Both the position numbers and the translations under genes were made by a program. Positions 43,858-52,960 of a stretch of DNA of 64,000 nucleotides are shown in pieces. This DNA comes from Aquimarina sp. Aq78 (GTDB lineage Bacteria > Bacteroidota > Bacteroidia > Flavobacteriales > Flavobacteriaceae), in assembly GCF_900299525.1 (NCBI RefSeq), contig NZ_OMKA01000003.1, positions 124,001 through 188,000 of the forward strand, in the 5' to 3' direction. The first letter of the stretch is position 1. Each line of letters opens with the position of its first letter. Below the pieces are notes generated by a model. It was not told the DNA's origin. It saw only the letters and a program-made list of their open reading frames with translations, and ran no database searches.

Positions 43858-45024
43858 TTATGAATATAAATTTTCGGTATACTTATATACAGAGCCTGTA
43901 TTAAGAAGCACTACTGATTCATTATCTTTTATCCAATGGGTTTGCTTTAGTTTTTTATATGCTGCCCATACTGCAGAGCCCTCTGGAGAAATAAATAATC
44001 CTTCTGTTTTTGCAAATTCCTGCATCCCTTCTTTTATTTCCTGATCAGAAATAGAAATCGCTGTTCCGTTACTTTCATATAATGTTTTCATGATCAATCG
44101 ATCTCCAAACGGCTTTGGCACTCTTAATCCATTGGCTATTGTTGGAGCAGGATTTTTATGCTTTGGTACATGATCCATTTCATTGTAAAAAGAAGTAATA
44201 ATAGGATTACATCCATCGCCTTGAACAGCTACCATTCGGGTAGGAATATGATCTATCCATTGTAAAGCTTTCATTTCAAGAAAAGCTTTCCATATTCCTA
44301 TTAATCCAGTGCCGCCTCCTGTAGGATATAGAATTACATCTGGTAATTTCCACTGTAGCTGCTCTGCAATTTCATATCCCATTGTTTTTTTCCCTTCTAG
44401 TCTAAACGGTTCTTGTAATGTAGATACATCAAACCAGGATCCATCATTTTTTGATCTCATCATACGGGCAGCATCTGCAATATTTCCTTTTACCTTAGTA
44501 ACATTGGCTCCCATGATTTCACAATCTAGTTGAAACGTTTTTGGAGTTTCTTCGGGCATAAAAATATGAGCATTAATTCCGGCTTTAGCACAATATGCAC
44601 TAAGAGCACTTCCTGCATTTCCCGCAGTAGGGATGCACATTGCCTTAATCCCATGTTCTTTTGCTTTACTGACTGCCATACTAATTCCCCGTGCTTTAAA
44701 AGAACCTGTAGGGTTACCAGATTCATCCTTAAGTAATAACTGAGATTGGTTATAGGTAGATTCTAGTTTTGATAATGTAAGGAGTGGCGTATATCCTTCA
44801 CCAAGGCTAACGCGGTTTTCCTCTTTTTGGACAGGTAATAATTCATGATATCGCCACATTGTAGCCGGCCTGTTTTTTATACTGTCTTTAGAAAGTGGAC
44901 TATCCAGATTATAATGTGCAACCAGAGGTTGATTATCTTTTGGACAATAGCTATGGATTTCGTTCTTATCATAAATTTCTCCGCAGTGATCACATCGAAG
45001 ATAGGAGTATTTGTTAGTAGACAT
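43858..45024 (-). CDS. thrC: Threonine synthase (zinc-ribbon type)
   Basis: The 388-residue protein starts with a small zinc-ribbon (YLRCDHCGEIYD ... YCPKD), as in archaeal-type and many Bacteroidota threonine synthases. The PLP lysine is in ESGNPTGSFKARG, the substrate loop in TAGNAGSALSAYCA, and the phosphate loop in YPTGGGTGLIGIWKAF. The enzyme converts O-phosphohomoserine to threonine. It stands alone, away from the other threonine biosynthetic genes, and faces a catabolic dehydratase operon. A paralogue with another beta-replacement role cannot be excluded. Confidence 0.75.
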   Translation of the reverse strand: MSTNKYSYLRCDHCGEIYDKNEIHSYCPKDNQPLVAHYNLDSPLSKDSIKNRPATMWRYHELLPVQKEENRVSLGEGYTPLLTLSKLESTYNQSQLLLKDESGNPTGSFKARGISMAVSKAKEHGIKAMCIPTAGNAGSALSAYCAKAGINAHIFMPEETPKTFQLDCEIMGANVTKVKGNIADAARMMRSKNDGSWFDVSTLQEPFRLEGKKTMGYEIAEQLQWKLPDVILYPTGGGTGLIGIWKAFLEMKALQWIDHIPTRMVAVQGDGCNPIITSFYNEMDHVPKHKNPAPTIANGLRVPKPFGDRLIMKTLYESNGTAISISDQEIKEGMQEFAKTEGLFISPEGSAVWAAYKKLKQTHWIKDNESVVLLNTGSVYKYTENLYS

Positions 45025-45350
45025 AGTGTATCAATTTTTACTATATAAAAATATGCTGCGATCAGGATATCTCAAAAAGGATTAATTTCTCAATCATCAT
45101 ATTTCCCATTTTATACATTGAATAATTAAAAAATAGCCATCGAATCAATTGTCAGTCTTGGATATCTATAATTTATCTATGATGTAAACAAAAGGATGTT
45201 GTAAGTTTTATTGTAAGTTGAAAGTTTTTTCCCTCTTTGCCTTCAATATAATAGTAAACTTTACACATTAAGTTCATTTCTTAATTTAGATTAAGAGTAT
45301 TCAATTCTTTCCTTTCTAATTTTGTTTCAGATATTGATTAATAAAAACTA
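45025..45350. promoter_or_regulatory. Divergent intergenic region with a promoter for the plus-strand gene
   Basis: This 326-bp gap separates the threonine synthase gene (minus) and the monooxygenase-like gene (plus). An exact -7 element TAATTTTG lies at 45317-45324, about 27 bases before the start at 45351. No -33 element, operator palindrome or RNA gene was recognised in the rest. Confidence 0.4.
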
Positions 45351-45647
45351 ATGGAAACAAATTGTAAAGTAATATTAAAGTCAAAAGTCAAAAATTCTGT
45401 CGTAAATGATCTCATGAATTTTCTTGAAGAGAATCTACCTAATGTAAGAGGGTTTAAAGGATGTTTATCGGTGAAAATACTTTTTGACAAAGAGGCAAAT
45501 GAAATGGTATTTTATGAGGAATGGCTAAGTAAAAGTCACCATACAGATTATATAGCTTTTATTTCTAATAATGGAATCATGGCAAAGCTCTCTGCTTTTT
45601 TAATAGAAGCTCCAGAGATTAAATATTATCATAAACTAACTATATAG
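45351..45647 (+). CDS. Putative quinol monooxygenase (ABM domain)
   Basis: The 98-residue protein has the single dimeric alpha/beta-barrel domain of the antibiotic biosynthesis monooxygenase family. It opens with a strand KVILKSKVKN, has a helix FLEENLPNVRGFKGCLSVKI, the EMVFYEEWLSKSHHTDYIAF signature, and a terminal strand PEIKYYHKLTI. Such proteins work as dimers without cofactor or bind haem; the function here is unknown. It is monocistronic. Confidence 0.75.
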   Translation: METNCKVILKSKVKNSVVNDLMNFLEENLPNVRGFKGCLSVKILFDKEANEMVFYEEWLSKSHHTDYIAFISNNGIMAKLSAFLIEAPEIKYYHKLTI

Positions 45648-45727
45648 TAGTGAAATCCAGAAAACATATTGGATCATAGTTGGTATATACAATGGGGTTC
45701 GCGCCTGTACCAAATGCATATTCCTAT

Positions 45728-45788
45728 AGGTGTTCTTGAGTTAAGAAACATAATAACAACCTAATGTATTCTTACTTATAGAACACCT
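45728..45788. terminator. Inverted repeat between convergent genes
   Basis: AGGTGTTCT...TTAAGAA pairs with TTCTTA...AGAACACCT: about 15 of 20 positions per arm match, with a loop of about 20 bases. The genes on both sides converge here, so it probably terminates both transcripts. Confidence 0.5.
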
Positions 45789-45854
45789 TGATGTATCAGA
45801 GATCTTCTCTTTACTGCAATATTTTTCTATGGTAAAAATTGAGTATTTAATTTT

Positions 45855-46604
45855 TTAATCTGTAAAAGGCAAAAGAGATAAGCTTATCGCTAGAAGATTG
45901 TTAGACATATGAAAAAACAATGGATACTTAAAACCAAAAGATACTCTTATATATCCATAAATTAATGCGCTCATTAATTGAGGTAAGGTAAGAATCGGAA
46001 GCAAAAGAATATTTGTCCAGTTTAACTCATACTTTGTAATATGTATCCAGGCAAAACACACGCAAGAGATATAATATACACTTCTAAAATGTGTTCTCCA
46101 GAAGTTAGCCAATCTCTCTTTTATCGATGTACTATTAACTACAGGATACAAGAATATTCCTAATGCAATTGCAATAACTACTCGTATCATAAAGCTTTCG
46201 TCTATCGCACTTATTTTTGTTTGAAAAACAATTTTGGTCAATACGTAGTATGAAAATACACTGGATGATAGTGCAATATAAATGGGTTTAAATTTTAAGG
46301 AAAGCCTAAAAGCAACTTCTTCTATAAGAGGGAGAATTATCCCACCGACTACTAATAAGACCAATGGAGAAAAACGTTCTAACATATTTGCCTTTTGTAC
46401 GTTCTCTGGGTCATATACGAGAGCAAAAAACAAAATTACAGGAATCAATAATATGAATTTTAAAAAGTACAGCCCAATGGTATCATATATTTTAAGAGTT
46501 ACAGATTTTTCCAGATTTTTTTCATACTTCGGCTTTTTTATAAATCCGATGAATTCGTTAAGCAATGTAAAATAGTATTTGGGCTTAATTAATGGATATC
46601 TCAT
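45855..46604 (-). CDS. CPBP family intramembrane glutamic endopeptidase
   Basis: The 249-residue membrane protein has about seven helices. The three CPBP (CAAX protease/Abi) motifs are present: LIEEVAFRLSL (EExxxR), CFAWIHITKY (histidine motif) and HMSNNLL. These proteins cleave peptide bonds within the membrane using glutamate. In bacteria the family includes bacteriocin self-immunity proteins, but nothing here links it to the RiPP precursor at 20045. It stands upstream of nothing co-directional within 90 bases. Confidence 0.85.
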   Translation of the reverse strand: MRYPLIKPKYYFTLLNEFIGFIKKPKYEKNLEKSVTLKIYDTIGLYFLKFILLIPVILFFALVYDPENVQKANMLERFSPLVLLVVGGIILPLIEEVAFRLSLKFKPIYIALSSSVFSYYVLTKIVFQTKISAIDESFMIRVVIAIALGIFLYPVVNSTSIKERLANFWRTHFRSVYYISCVCFAWIHITKYELNWTNILLLPILTLPQLMSALIYGYIRVSFGFKYPLFFHMSNNLLAISLSLLPFTD

Positions 46605-46698
46605 GTTCTTATCTTTAACCAGAAGACGAGAGATATGGTTATTTGTAACATAGAGTAAGTACTACGATTTGTAGTTTAGTTTTACGAGATACGATATC

Positions 46699-47478
46699 CT
46701 ACTCTTTTGGATATCCTATTAGGTAAATTTTTTCTGACTTTCCTTCTATAACCTCTTTTTTCCAGATATAGGTATCCTCCTTAATGCCTTGTAAAAGCTC
46801 ATCGAGATCTTCTAATCGATATATTCTCCCGCTGGTAATTACAGCATCCCAAGCAAAACACAAAGGAATTACAGGGATTATATAGGTAAAAATAATCTGT
46901 CTGATCGTTAAAGGTCGCACCAATGGCGTGATAAAAAGGCATAAAACGGCACTAAGAGGGATAAAGAGCCACCATAGCAGGAGCGGAAATTTTTTATTGA
47001 TTTCCATAATACAAATCGGTTGCTTTTTTCTTTGTACAGCTGTCAAAATACTTTTTGCCTGGTCTGGTTTCATATGATGAAAACTACCTACCATTGTAAA
47101 TATTCCTTGTATCGAATCATCAATATGCGTAGCATCCAGGGGAGTTGTCCTATAACTCATATAATCGCTGTTGCTATTTATTCGTTTGGCAGCTTCTAAA
47201 TTGGGGTACAAATCTGATAAAATCAATTCAACATCTTCTAAATTATACTGATTTCGCAATAGTTGTATCGTATCGAGCATGGGGCCTCCACTACCCGAGC
47301 ATAAATCAATAATTTTTGTTGTCTTTGTATGTTTAATAAGATCAGCAAGCAGCATAGCCATATCCTGACTGGTACCAAATTTTTTATGCATTACCATAAT
47401 TAGTCTGGTCATACAGATTCTAATCCCGTTAGGAAACCATGGTAAATCTTCGAATTCGAATAGGTGTATTCTTTTCAT
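46699..47478 (-). CDS. Class I SAM-dependent methyltransferase with two C-terminal membrane helices
   Basis: This is a 259-residue protein. Motif I IIDLCSGSGGPMLDTI and the acidic motif II region VELILSDLYPN are those of class I methyltransferases; TMVGSFHHMKP is the post-II motif. Residues about 165-205 form two membrane helices (LLLWWLFIPLSAVLCLFI and IIFTYIIPVIPLCFAW), after which the chain returns to a soluble end. That suggests a membrane-proximal substrate such as a lipid or quinone. The start ATG (47478) is clear. The gene is monocistronic. Confidence 0.8.
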   Translation of the reverse strand: MKRIHLFEFEDLPWFPNGIRICMTRLIMVMHKKFGTSQDMAMLLADLIKHTKTTKIIDLCSGSGGPMLDTIQLLRNQYNLEDVELILSDLYPNLEAAKRINSNSDYMSYRTTPLDATHIDDSIQGIFTMVGSFHHMKPDQAKSILTAVQRKKQPICIMEINKKFPLLLWWLFIPLSAVLCLFITPLVRPLTIRQIIFTYIIPVIPLCFAWDAVITSGRIYRLEDLDELLQGIKEDTYIWKKEVIEGKSEKIYLIGYPKE

Positions 47479-47598
47479 TTCTTCAAAAGTATTTAGGAAA
47501 ATAAAGCAAACGAAATATCAAAATGATAGTTCCTTTTCAAAATCCGAAAACAAAATTATCCATTTGGTGAATAAAAACTTTTGATCTAAATCAAATTC

Positions 47599-48168
47599 TT
47601 ACTTTGAAGCTCTAATCCTACTCAATGTTTCTTGTGTAATTCCCAGAAAAGAAGCAATATCGCCCAGAGGCACGCGAGATTCGATTTTTGGGTGTAGATA
47701 GATCAGGCTATCATAACGTTGTTGTACCGTTCTAAACTGAAGAGAAGCTATTCGCTCTCTAAGTTGGTAGATTACTTTGGATAGTGTGAGGCGGTACAGG
47801 TGTTCAAAATCATGGTGTTTTTTACACAAATCTTCTAAATCATCATGGTTTAATACAACCAGGACACTATCTTCTAATACTTCTATAGTATGAGAGCTGG
47901 GTTGACCATGTATATGATCGGTCGTCGACGGAATAAAATCATTTTCTAATGCAAACCAGTCGGTTATTTTTTTACCATCAGATAAGTAATAGGCTTTGAG
48001 TGCGCCTTGTATGATATAATAAAACTTATGTGAGTATGTACCCTCTTTTACCAGTATATCTCTTTTCTTATACTCTACAATTTTTATTTTTTCGGACCAA
48101 TCATAAATAGCTTCGGCACTAATTTCACCATACTCTTTGGTAATCTTTTTAAATATATCTTCTATCAT
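47599..48168 (-). CDS. Crp/Fnr family transcriptional regulator
   Basis: A 189-residue protein is produced from the ATG at 48168 (MIEDIF); an upstream TTG at 48177 is less likely. The cyclic-nucleotide-binding fold covers about 25-120, with ILVKEGTYSHKFYYIIQGAL. A helix at 125-155 and a short HTH follow: RVPLGDIASFLGITQETLSR, ending IRASK. Like many Bacteroidota Crp relatives, it lacks the clear cAMP-contact arginine motif. Two more members of the same subtype, ending in the same RIRASK, are at 52961 and (truncated) 63816. Confidence 0.88.
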   Translation of the reverse strand: MIEDIFKKITKEYGEISAEAIYDWSEKIKIVEYKKRDILVKEGTYSHKFYYIIQGALKAYYLSDGKKITDWFALENDFIPSTTDHIHGQPSSHTIEVLEDSVLVVLNHDDLEDLCKKHHDFEHLYRLTLSKVIYQLRERIASLQFRTVQQRYDSLIYLHPKIESRVPLGDIASFLGITQETLSRIRASK

Positions 48169-48355
48169 AAAAATCAATCGTTTTTGAGTAGCCTTTGTAA
48201 AGGTAAATATGCAAAAACTTGCTTACATAGCTTATGGCTTTGATACAAATTTTCTAAAAGCCTAATCACCTCTACCCCATCAAATTAAACTTTTATCTCA
48301 CTCCTGCGGGTTCCCGTAAAAATATCTAAAAAGGGAATAGTAGTTTAGTAGCTAA

Positions 48356-48374
48356 AATATACCTACGGTATATT
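48356..48374. promoter_or_regulatory. Perfect palindrome, operator candidate
   Basis: AATATACC and GGTATATT are perfect 8-bp inverted arms around TAC, 36 bases upstream of the start at 48410 and in the divergent region of the Crp-like gene. Its half TACGGTATAT also occurs in the palindrome at 24358. Confidence 0.45.
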
Positions 48375-48409
48375 ACATCGCTACATCAAGAAAACAAGGG
48401 ATTAAAAAA

Positions 48410-48784
48410 ATGAACAAATTGAGCCGTAAAATCAGAGAAATTTCTGAAGACAAGAATATCGAACGAGAAAAAATAGTACAAGGATTATTAGAGCATCTCG
48501 AAGTAAAATATAACCTTAAAGATCATCACGAAGAAGACCTGTACATTATTAAAGGTATCCAAAAAAAGATTATTAGCGCATTGCTACAAGAACCAAATCA
48601 AAAGAAGCAATTAAATCAAACGGTAAAATATAATGATGTCTTTGATCTAGACAGGATAGAAATGAGCTTATTAAATGATGCCTGGAACGAATTAGAAGCT
48701 CGTGATGAGGTATATGCCGAAGCCTACGAGATTGGATTAACCGATAGCGGTATTAGAAAACATAGGCAAGAAATTATAGTATAA
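48410..48784 (+). CDS. Hypothetical helical cytosolic protein
   Basis: The 124-residue protein has no signal peptide or membrane segment and is very rich in charged residues. The predicted structure is mostly helical (LSRKIREISEDKNIEREKIV, LLEHLEVKYN, SLLNDAWNELEARDEVYAEA). No cysteine and no catalytic motif is present, and no family was recognised. It is encoded divergently from the Crp-like regulator with an operator-like palindrome before it, so that regulator may control it. Confidence 0.5.
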   Translation: MNKLSRKIREISEDKNIEREKIVQGLLEHLEVKYNLKDHHEEDLYIIKGIQKKIISALLQEPNQKKQLNQTVKYNDVFDLDRIEMSLLNDAWNELEARDEVYAEAYEIGLTDSGIRKHRQEIIV

Positions 48785-48826
48785 AAACAGAAACATTAGT
48801 ACATATAAGTAGTGCATTGAACAAAT

Positions 48827-49447
48827 ATGAATAAACTAATATTATTTACCGGAATTGTTTTACTTTTTAGTTGCAAATCGGAGAACAAAAACTCTGAAAA
48901 TAAACTATTTGAACAGAAAAGTGTAACCCAAGAAATCCCTCAAGTAAATGACCAATTTCAAGCATTTCTTGATCAATTTCCGAAGATTAAGTTGCCTGTC
49001 AAAATAAAAGGCTGTGAAGATGCAGTTATGGACTTACCCAAATTGAACGAAAAATTGAGTCTGAAGTATTCTTCCGACGCCAAAAGTGAGCTAATATTTG
49101 GAGTTTTTCCTTCAAACGGAAATTATGTTTCTACAATAACACTTGGAATGGCGGAATGTATGGTTCCAATATTGACAACATATACTATAACTGGACAGAA
49201 AATTGACTCTAAGGCAATATTCATTGGTTATTGTGGAGCTGATGCCTGTTACGAATGTATAGAGTCTATGACAATAAAAACGAACTACAGAATTTATGCA
49301 GCTGATACAACTAGGACTTACAAATGTGATGAAAACTATATCCCAATCGCTGGAACGGAAAGTGTGGAGGTTATTTATAAAGATGGCAAAATTGGAACAA
49401 GTGGAAGGATTGAGCTGACGAAAGAAATAACTAAAAAAATCAAATAA
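48827..49447 (+). CDS. Hypothetical lipoprotein with cysteine-rich C-terminal half
   Basis: The 206-residue protein has a lipobox LLFSC (C16). The mature part starts with a low-complexity spacer (KSENKNSENKLFEQKS). A domain with several cysteines follows (KIKGCEDAVMD, AECMV, YCGADACYECIE, YKCDENY) and could hold disulfides or a metal. No family was recognised. It is followed directly by the first cassette-type repeat at 49452. Confidence 0.55.
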   Translation: MNKLILFTGIVLLFSCKSENKNSENKLFEQKSVTQEIPQVNDQFQAFLDQFPKIKLPVKIKGCEDAVMDLPKLNEKLSLKYSSDAKSELIFGVFPSNGNYVSTITLGMAECMVPILTTYTITGQKIDSKAIFIGYCGADACYECIESMTIKTNYRIYAADTTRTYKCDENYIPIAGTESVEVIYKDGKIGTSGRIELTKEITKKIK

Positions 49448-49451
49448 ACGC

Positions 49452-49630
49452 ACTACAACAACATATATGTGATCATAGCACAGCTAAGGGATGAATCGAA
49501 TGGTTGTTGTATTTTTCGTAAGGCACAATGCTTGCAAAAGGAAAAATATAGCAATCAATGCACAGAAAATGTCGATAGTTACGTAACATTTTGCCCTGCT
49601 ACAACGCATATATTTGACGTTAGCAGTAAT
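49452..49630. repeat. attC-like repeat element A1
   Basis: This element starts five bases after a gene stop. The left end reads CTACAACAACATATATGTG; the right end CATATATTTGACGTTAGCAG is an imperfect inverted copy with AAC/GTT termini. The interior (including AATGGTTGTTGTAT and GTCGATAGTTACGTAAC) is clearly shared with the element at 63052. The YAAC...GTTR arrangement is that of integron attC sites, though the core is not canonical. Confidence 0.45.
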
Positions 49631-49975
49631 TAGATAAGGATTACCCCCCATTCAATAATTTGATTATATCACCCTCTATTTACAGTTCTTTTGTCTCTTT
49701 TTAAGAGACAAAACCTTACTTAACACTAATAACAAAGTGGACACAAAAACACACTTTGTTTTTGTTTTGGCAAACATAATGTCAATTAAAAGAAACTAAA
49801 GGTACATAAACCCTAATTATAGTATATTTTTGAGTTTTCAATTACATAATAATTAATGTTACTGACAAAGTATTATACTGAAATTGATAAATTATTACCA
49901 AAAAAAGAGTTCTAGTACAAATAGTGATGTCTGAGTAATCTTTAATTTGGTTAAATTTGTTTTTTTCAAAAAAAT
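49631..49975. other. Gap with two perfect hairpins
   Basis: No gene was seen here. TTTTGTCTC (49689-49697) pairs perfectly with GAGACAAAA (49705-49713). AACAAAGTG (49731-49739) pairs with CACTTTGTT (49752-49760), and a T-rich run follows the second, which looks like an intrinsic terminator. The remainder is plain AT-rich sequence that must hold the promoter of the acyltransferase gene. Confidence 0.5.
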
Positions 49976-50818
49976 ATGGGATTAGTAAGTTCAAAAGAAA
50001 TTGCAAAAGCACTAAATGTTAGTAAAGCAGGATTTTTAGGAACCTTTATAGGTTGGATGGTGTTAAAAGTATTACGAATAGATGCTGTTAATCGATTGTA
50101 TGACAATAATAAACATCTACCAGATATTGATTTTTTGAGAGGTGTTTTAAAGGATATGAAAGTCAAATATGAAGTCTCTGATGAAGACTTAAAGCGTATT
50201 CCTAAAAACGGCTCCTTTATTACAGTTTCAAACCATCCAATGGGTGGAGTAGATGCAATATTGCTTTTAAAAATCATGCTAGAAGTTAGACCAGACTTTA
50301 GGGCTACTGCTAATTTTCTTGCGCAAAGAGTAGTACCAGTACAATCTATCATCATTCCAGTAAATCCTTTTGAAAATAAAAAAAAGGAAATTGGATCCTT
50401 AGGAGCTTTTGAGAAATGTCTAACAATTATAGGAGAAGGAAAGCCTTTAGGGCTTTTTCCTGCAGGAGAAGTATCTACTATAAAAGATGGGGATATTTTT
50501 CAAGACAGACAATGGGGACGGTCACCTATAAAATTAATTCAAAAATCTCAAGTCCCCGTAGTGCCATTATATTTTCATGCTAAAAACAGTAATTTATTTT
50601 ATTGGCTTTCCGGAATTAGCGGTTTTTTACGTACCGCAAAACTACCTTCGGAGTTTTTTACTCAGAAAAAGAAGATTGTTAAAGTTAGAATTGGAAATCC
50701 TATATCTGTAAAGGATCAAAATGGACATACCAACATTGAGGACCTCTCTAATTTTTTAAGAGAAAAAACATATACGTTAGCTAATTCATATGATGAAACA
50801 TTTAACTCTTTAAAATAA
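49976..50818 (+). CDS. PlsC-like lysophospholipid acyltransferase
   Basis: This is a 280-residue protein. The acyltransferase block NHPMGGVDA (His and Asp of the catalytic motif, in the spacing used by the hemolysin/OlsA-type subgroup) and the second block GLFPAGEVST are clear. The soluble N-terminal 75 residues are helical. It would acylate lysophospholipids or ornithine lipids at the membrane. Many Bacteroidota relatives are about 600 residues with a second GNAT domain; this one ends after the acyltransferase domain. It lies between two cassette-type repeats. Confidence 0.85.
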   Translation: MGLVSSKEIAKALNVSKAGFLGTFIGWMVLKVLRIDAVNRLYDNNKHLPDIDFLRGVLKDMKVKYEVSDEDLKRIPKNGSFITVSNHPMGGVDAILLLKIMLEVRPDFRATANFLAQRVVPVQSIIIPVNPFENKKKEIGSLGAFEKCLTIIGEGKPLGLFPAGEVSTIKDGDIFQDRQWGRSPIKLIQKSQVPVVPLYFHAKNSNLFYWLSGISGFLRTAKLPSEFFTQKKKIVKVRIGNPISVKDQNGHTNIEDLSNFLREKTYTLANSYDETFNSLK

Positions 50819-51255
50819 ATACTGATACTATAAAACAAATTAAAAAAAACTACAGCTAACACCGTATCCTATGTAAAGCCTTTTCCCAAGTCTTAGGTTA
50901 AAAATACAATATTTTATTATTTTAATTATCTCATGCTAATGATTTTATATTGTTGGATTGTTGGCAACGCCATTGTAGCGTTGTCAATATTTCAACGATA
51001 GCCTATAGTAACTCCGCATCCTATATGTGGTATGATACAAGATCAACCCGATGGCGCGGATTTGTATCTTAAATCCGTACCATTGGGTGCTGGCAAAGTC
51101 TTATAATAAGTTAATTGATACCGATTCTAATAATAATAGAATGAGTTTACAATTACTACTTATTAATGAGATTAAAGTAGTAAACATAAAAATAATTCAA
51201 AATTCTTGTCATATTTTTAGAACTATTGTCACTAAGGTTAATAGAGACAGATAAT
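50819..51255. repeat. attC-like repeat elements (two adjacent, second degenerate)
   Basis: The gap holds two related left arms, GCTAACACCGTATCCTATG (50855-50873) and GTAACTCCGCATCCTATATG (from 51009). The first is matched by GTTGGCAAC at 50960-50968, giving an element of about 114 bp with inverted GCTAAC/GTTGGC ends, and a hairpin GGCAACGC/GCGTTGTC starts inside that right end. The second has only a weak right arm near 51100 (TGCTGGCAAAG). No gene was seen. Confidence 0.45.
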
Positions 51256-51756
51256 ATGCAAGATAAACTAGTTTTCAACCAAATCATAGAAGATAATAAA
51301 GACAAAATTTACAGAATTTGTCGTATTTATGCTATCTCGCCAATTGAGCCACAGGATCTTTTTCAGGAAGTAATAATCCATATTTGGGAGTCTTATTCAA
51401 CCTTTAAAGGTAAATCTAATATTAGCACATGGATTTATAAAATTTCATTAAACGTTTGTTCTCGTTCTAAGATGAAATTTAAGAAGAGTAATGATAAGTT
51501 AGTTCGGTTTGAATCTATTCAATTTATATTAACCGAAAATATTCCTGAAAATAATAACCAAGAAAATTATCAAGCTCTACATAGTTGTATTTCTACATTA
51601 AATGAAAGTGATCGGGCTATTATTATTCTTTATTTAGACGAATTACCTTATAAAGAAATAGCGACGATTACTGGCTTGACTGAAAATCACATAGCTGTAA
51701 AAATGAAAAGAATACGGAAGTTATTATTCGATTGTATAACTCTTAAAATAAATTAA
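51256..51756 (+). CDS. ECF sigma factor
   Basis: The 166-residue protein starts at the ATG at 51256 (MQDKLVFNQ); an in-frame TTG 30 bases earlier would add an atypical tail. Region 2 contains NKDKIYRICRIYAISPIEPQ, DLFQEVIIHIWESYSTFKGK and TWIYKISLNVC. Region 4 contains ESDRAIIILYLDELPYKEIA and the helix TENHIAVKMKRIRKLL. It is followed after one base by a four-helix membrane protein gene, the same pair as at 27902-28994. The pair lies inside the cassette-like stretch. Confidence 0.9.
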   Translation: MQDKLVFNQIIEDNKDKIYRICRIYAISPIEPQDLFQEVIIHIWESYSTFKGKSNISTWIYKISLNVCSRSKMKFKKSNDKLVRFESIQFILTENIPENNNQENYQALHSCISTLNESDRAIIILYLDELPYKEIATITGLTENHIAVKMKRIRKLLFDCITLKIN

Positions 51757-51757
51757 A

Positions 51758-52399
51758 ATGTTAGAAAAAAGGTTAAAAGAGATTTGGAAAAATTCATCTC
51801 AGACAGAAAAAATCAAATTCGACTTATCCAGACTTATAATTGATTTAAATGATAAAACGAATAATATAGAAAAAGCTATTCGAAGAAGGGACATTACTGA
51901 TTTTATTACTACTATAATTAGTATTCCGATTTTTGGATACATTGCTTATATAGTTCCATTTCCAATAACCAAAGTCGGAATTATTTTAGCTATGATTGGT
52001 TTTGTTTGGGGTATTATTAAACGCAGAAATCATAATAATAATAAAAAACCCATTCAGCTAAGTTTATCTTTCCGTGCGCAGCTTGAAAACCAGAAAGCAA
52101 ATATGCTTCAAGAAATCAGGTTATTAGATACAGTACTATACTGGTTTATTATACCTGGCTTTATTCCATACGCAATATCAATTATTGGTTTAGGAGACCC
52201 TTCAGAATATGGCTGGTCAAATACCATTATTAATCAGGTGTTACCAATGCCACTTATGTATAAAATAGTGTCTCTGATTTTTGCAATAGTTGTCTTTGCA
52301 GCAATATTTTGGGTGAACAAGCGAGTAATTAGAAAAACGTTAAAACCACTCATTGAAGATATTGACAAAGTGATGCACCAGTTAGCGCATGAGAATTAA
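51758..52399 (+). CDS. Four-TM membrane protein, probable anti-sigma partner
   Basis: The 213-residue protein has a charged, soluble first 45 residues (LEKRLKEIWKNSSQTEKIKF, then DLSRLIIDLND) and then four membrane helices in two pairs (about 50-90 and 125-195), with a charged C-terminal end. Gene position and domain order equal the protein at 28389. It starts one base after the sigma gene stop. No known anti-sigma motif is visible, so the role is inferred from the recurring pairing. Confidence 0.65.
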   Translation: MLEKRLKEIWKNSSQTEKIKFDLSRLIIDLNDKTNNIEKAIRRRDITDFITTIISIPIFGYIAYIVPFPITKVGIILAMIGFVWGIIKRRNHNNNKKPIQLSLSFRAQLENQKANMLQEIRLLDTVLYWFIIPGFIPYAISIIGLGDPSEYGWSNTIINQVLPMPLMYKIVSLIFAIVVFAAIFWVNKRVIRKTLKPLIEDIDKVMHQLAHEN

Positions 52400-52960
52400 A
52401 TATATAAGTAAGAGACTACTACAATAAACAAGCTCTACAAAAAAAGCTACCCATACAGAAACATAACTCGAAGCGTGACCGAGACACTTGCAAGGATCAG
52501 CAAGGTACGTCCTCGTATCAAAATCATAACTTAGAGTACCATATATGGTAGTTCGAAGGGGTATCCAAGTGCTTTAAAGCGTTAAAAAGGTAGTTCGAGC
52601 TACCTTTTTTAGGATCGTTACCCATCGATGTATCGTAAAAAACCATTAAAGTATCGCTTTTACTCCATAATTTATCCCTTCTAAGAGTGAGTTTATGACT
52701 TAGAAGTGTAATGTATCAGCTCGAACTACTTTTCGGCGGGTTCGACTCCATATCAACAAGGGGGTACAGAAGAGATACTTATACTGTACATATAAAATGT
52801 GTCATTCTAGACTTGATCCAGAATCATATATCTCAAAATGGATCACAGACCTATGTAACAATAAAAAGTAAAGACATAAAAGATTTACTATTTTAGCTAC
52901 TTGTATAAAAGATATATAGTTACTATGGTAACTATATATAATTGTTAGGCATAATTAGAA
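52400..52960. repeat. Composite repeat region, shares three blocks with 59341-59606
   Basis: No credible gene was found in these 561 bp. Three blocks recur downstream. Block one, 52480-52526 (CGAGACACTTGCA ... CCTCGTATCAAA), matches 59368-59419. Block two, 52803-52845 (CTAGACTTGATCCAGAATC), matches 59431-59468. Block three is a perfect 12-bp hairpin, ATATATAGTTAC/GTAACTATATAT (52912-52939), that is similar to 59531-59561. The region ends in TTGTTAGGCATAA, an attC-like right end (GTTAGGC), 14 bases before the next start codon. Confidence 0.5.

Noticed and set aside
45855..46604. CPBP protein as immunity protein for the RiPP at 20045
   Set aside because: The genes are 25 kb apart with no shared regulation visible; CPBP proteins are common without bacteriocins.
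52711..52896. 61-codon reading frame between the 4TM gene and the Crp-like gene
   Set aside because: It lies inside the composite repeat shared with 59341-59606 and spans block two; the second copy does not keep the frame.
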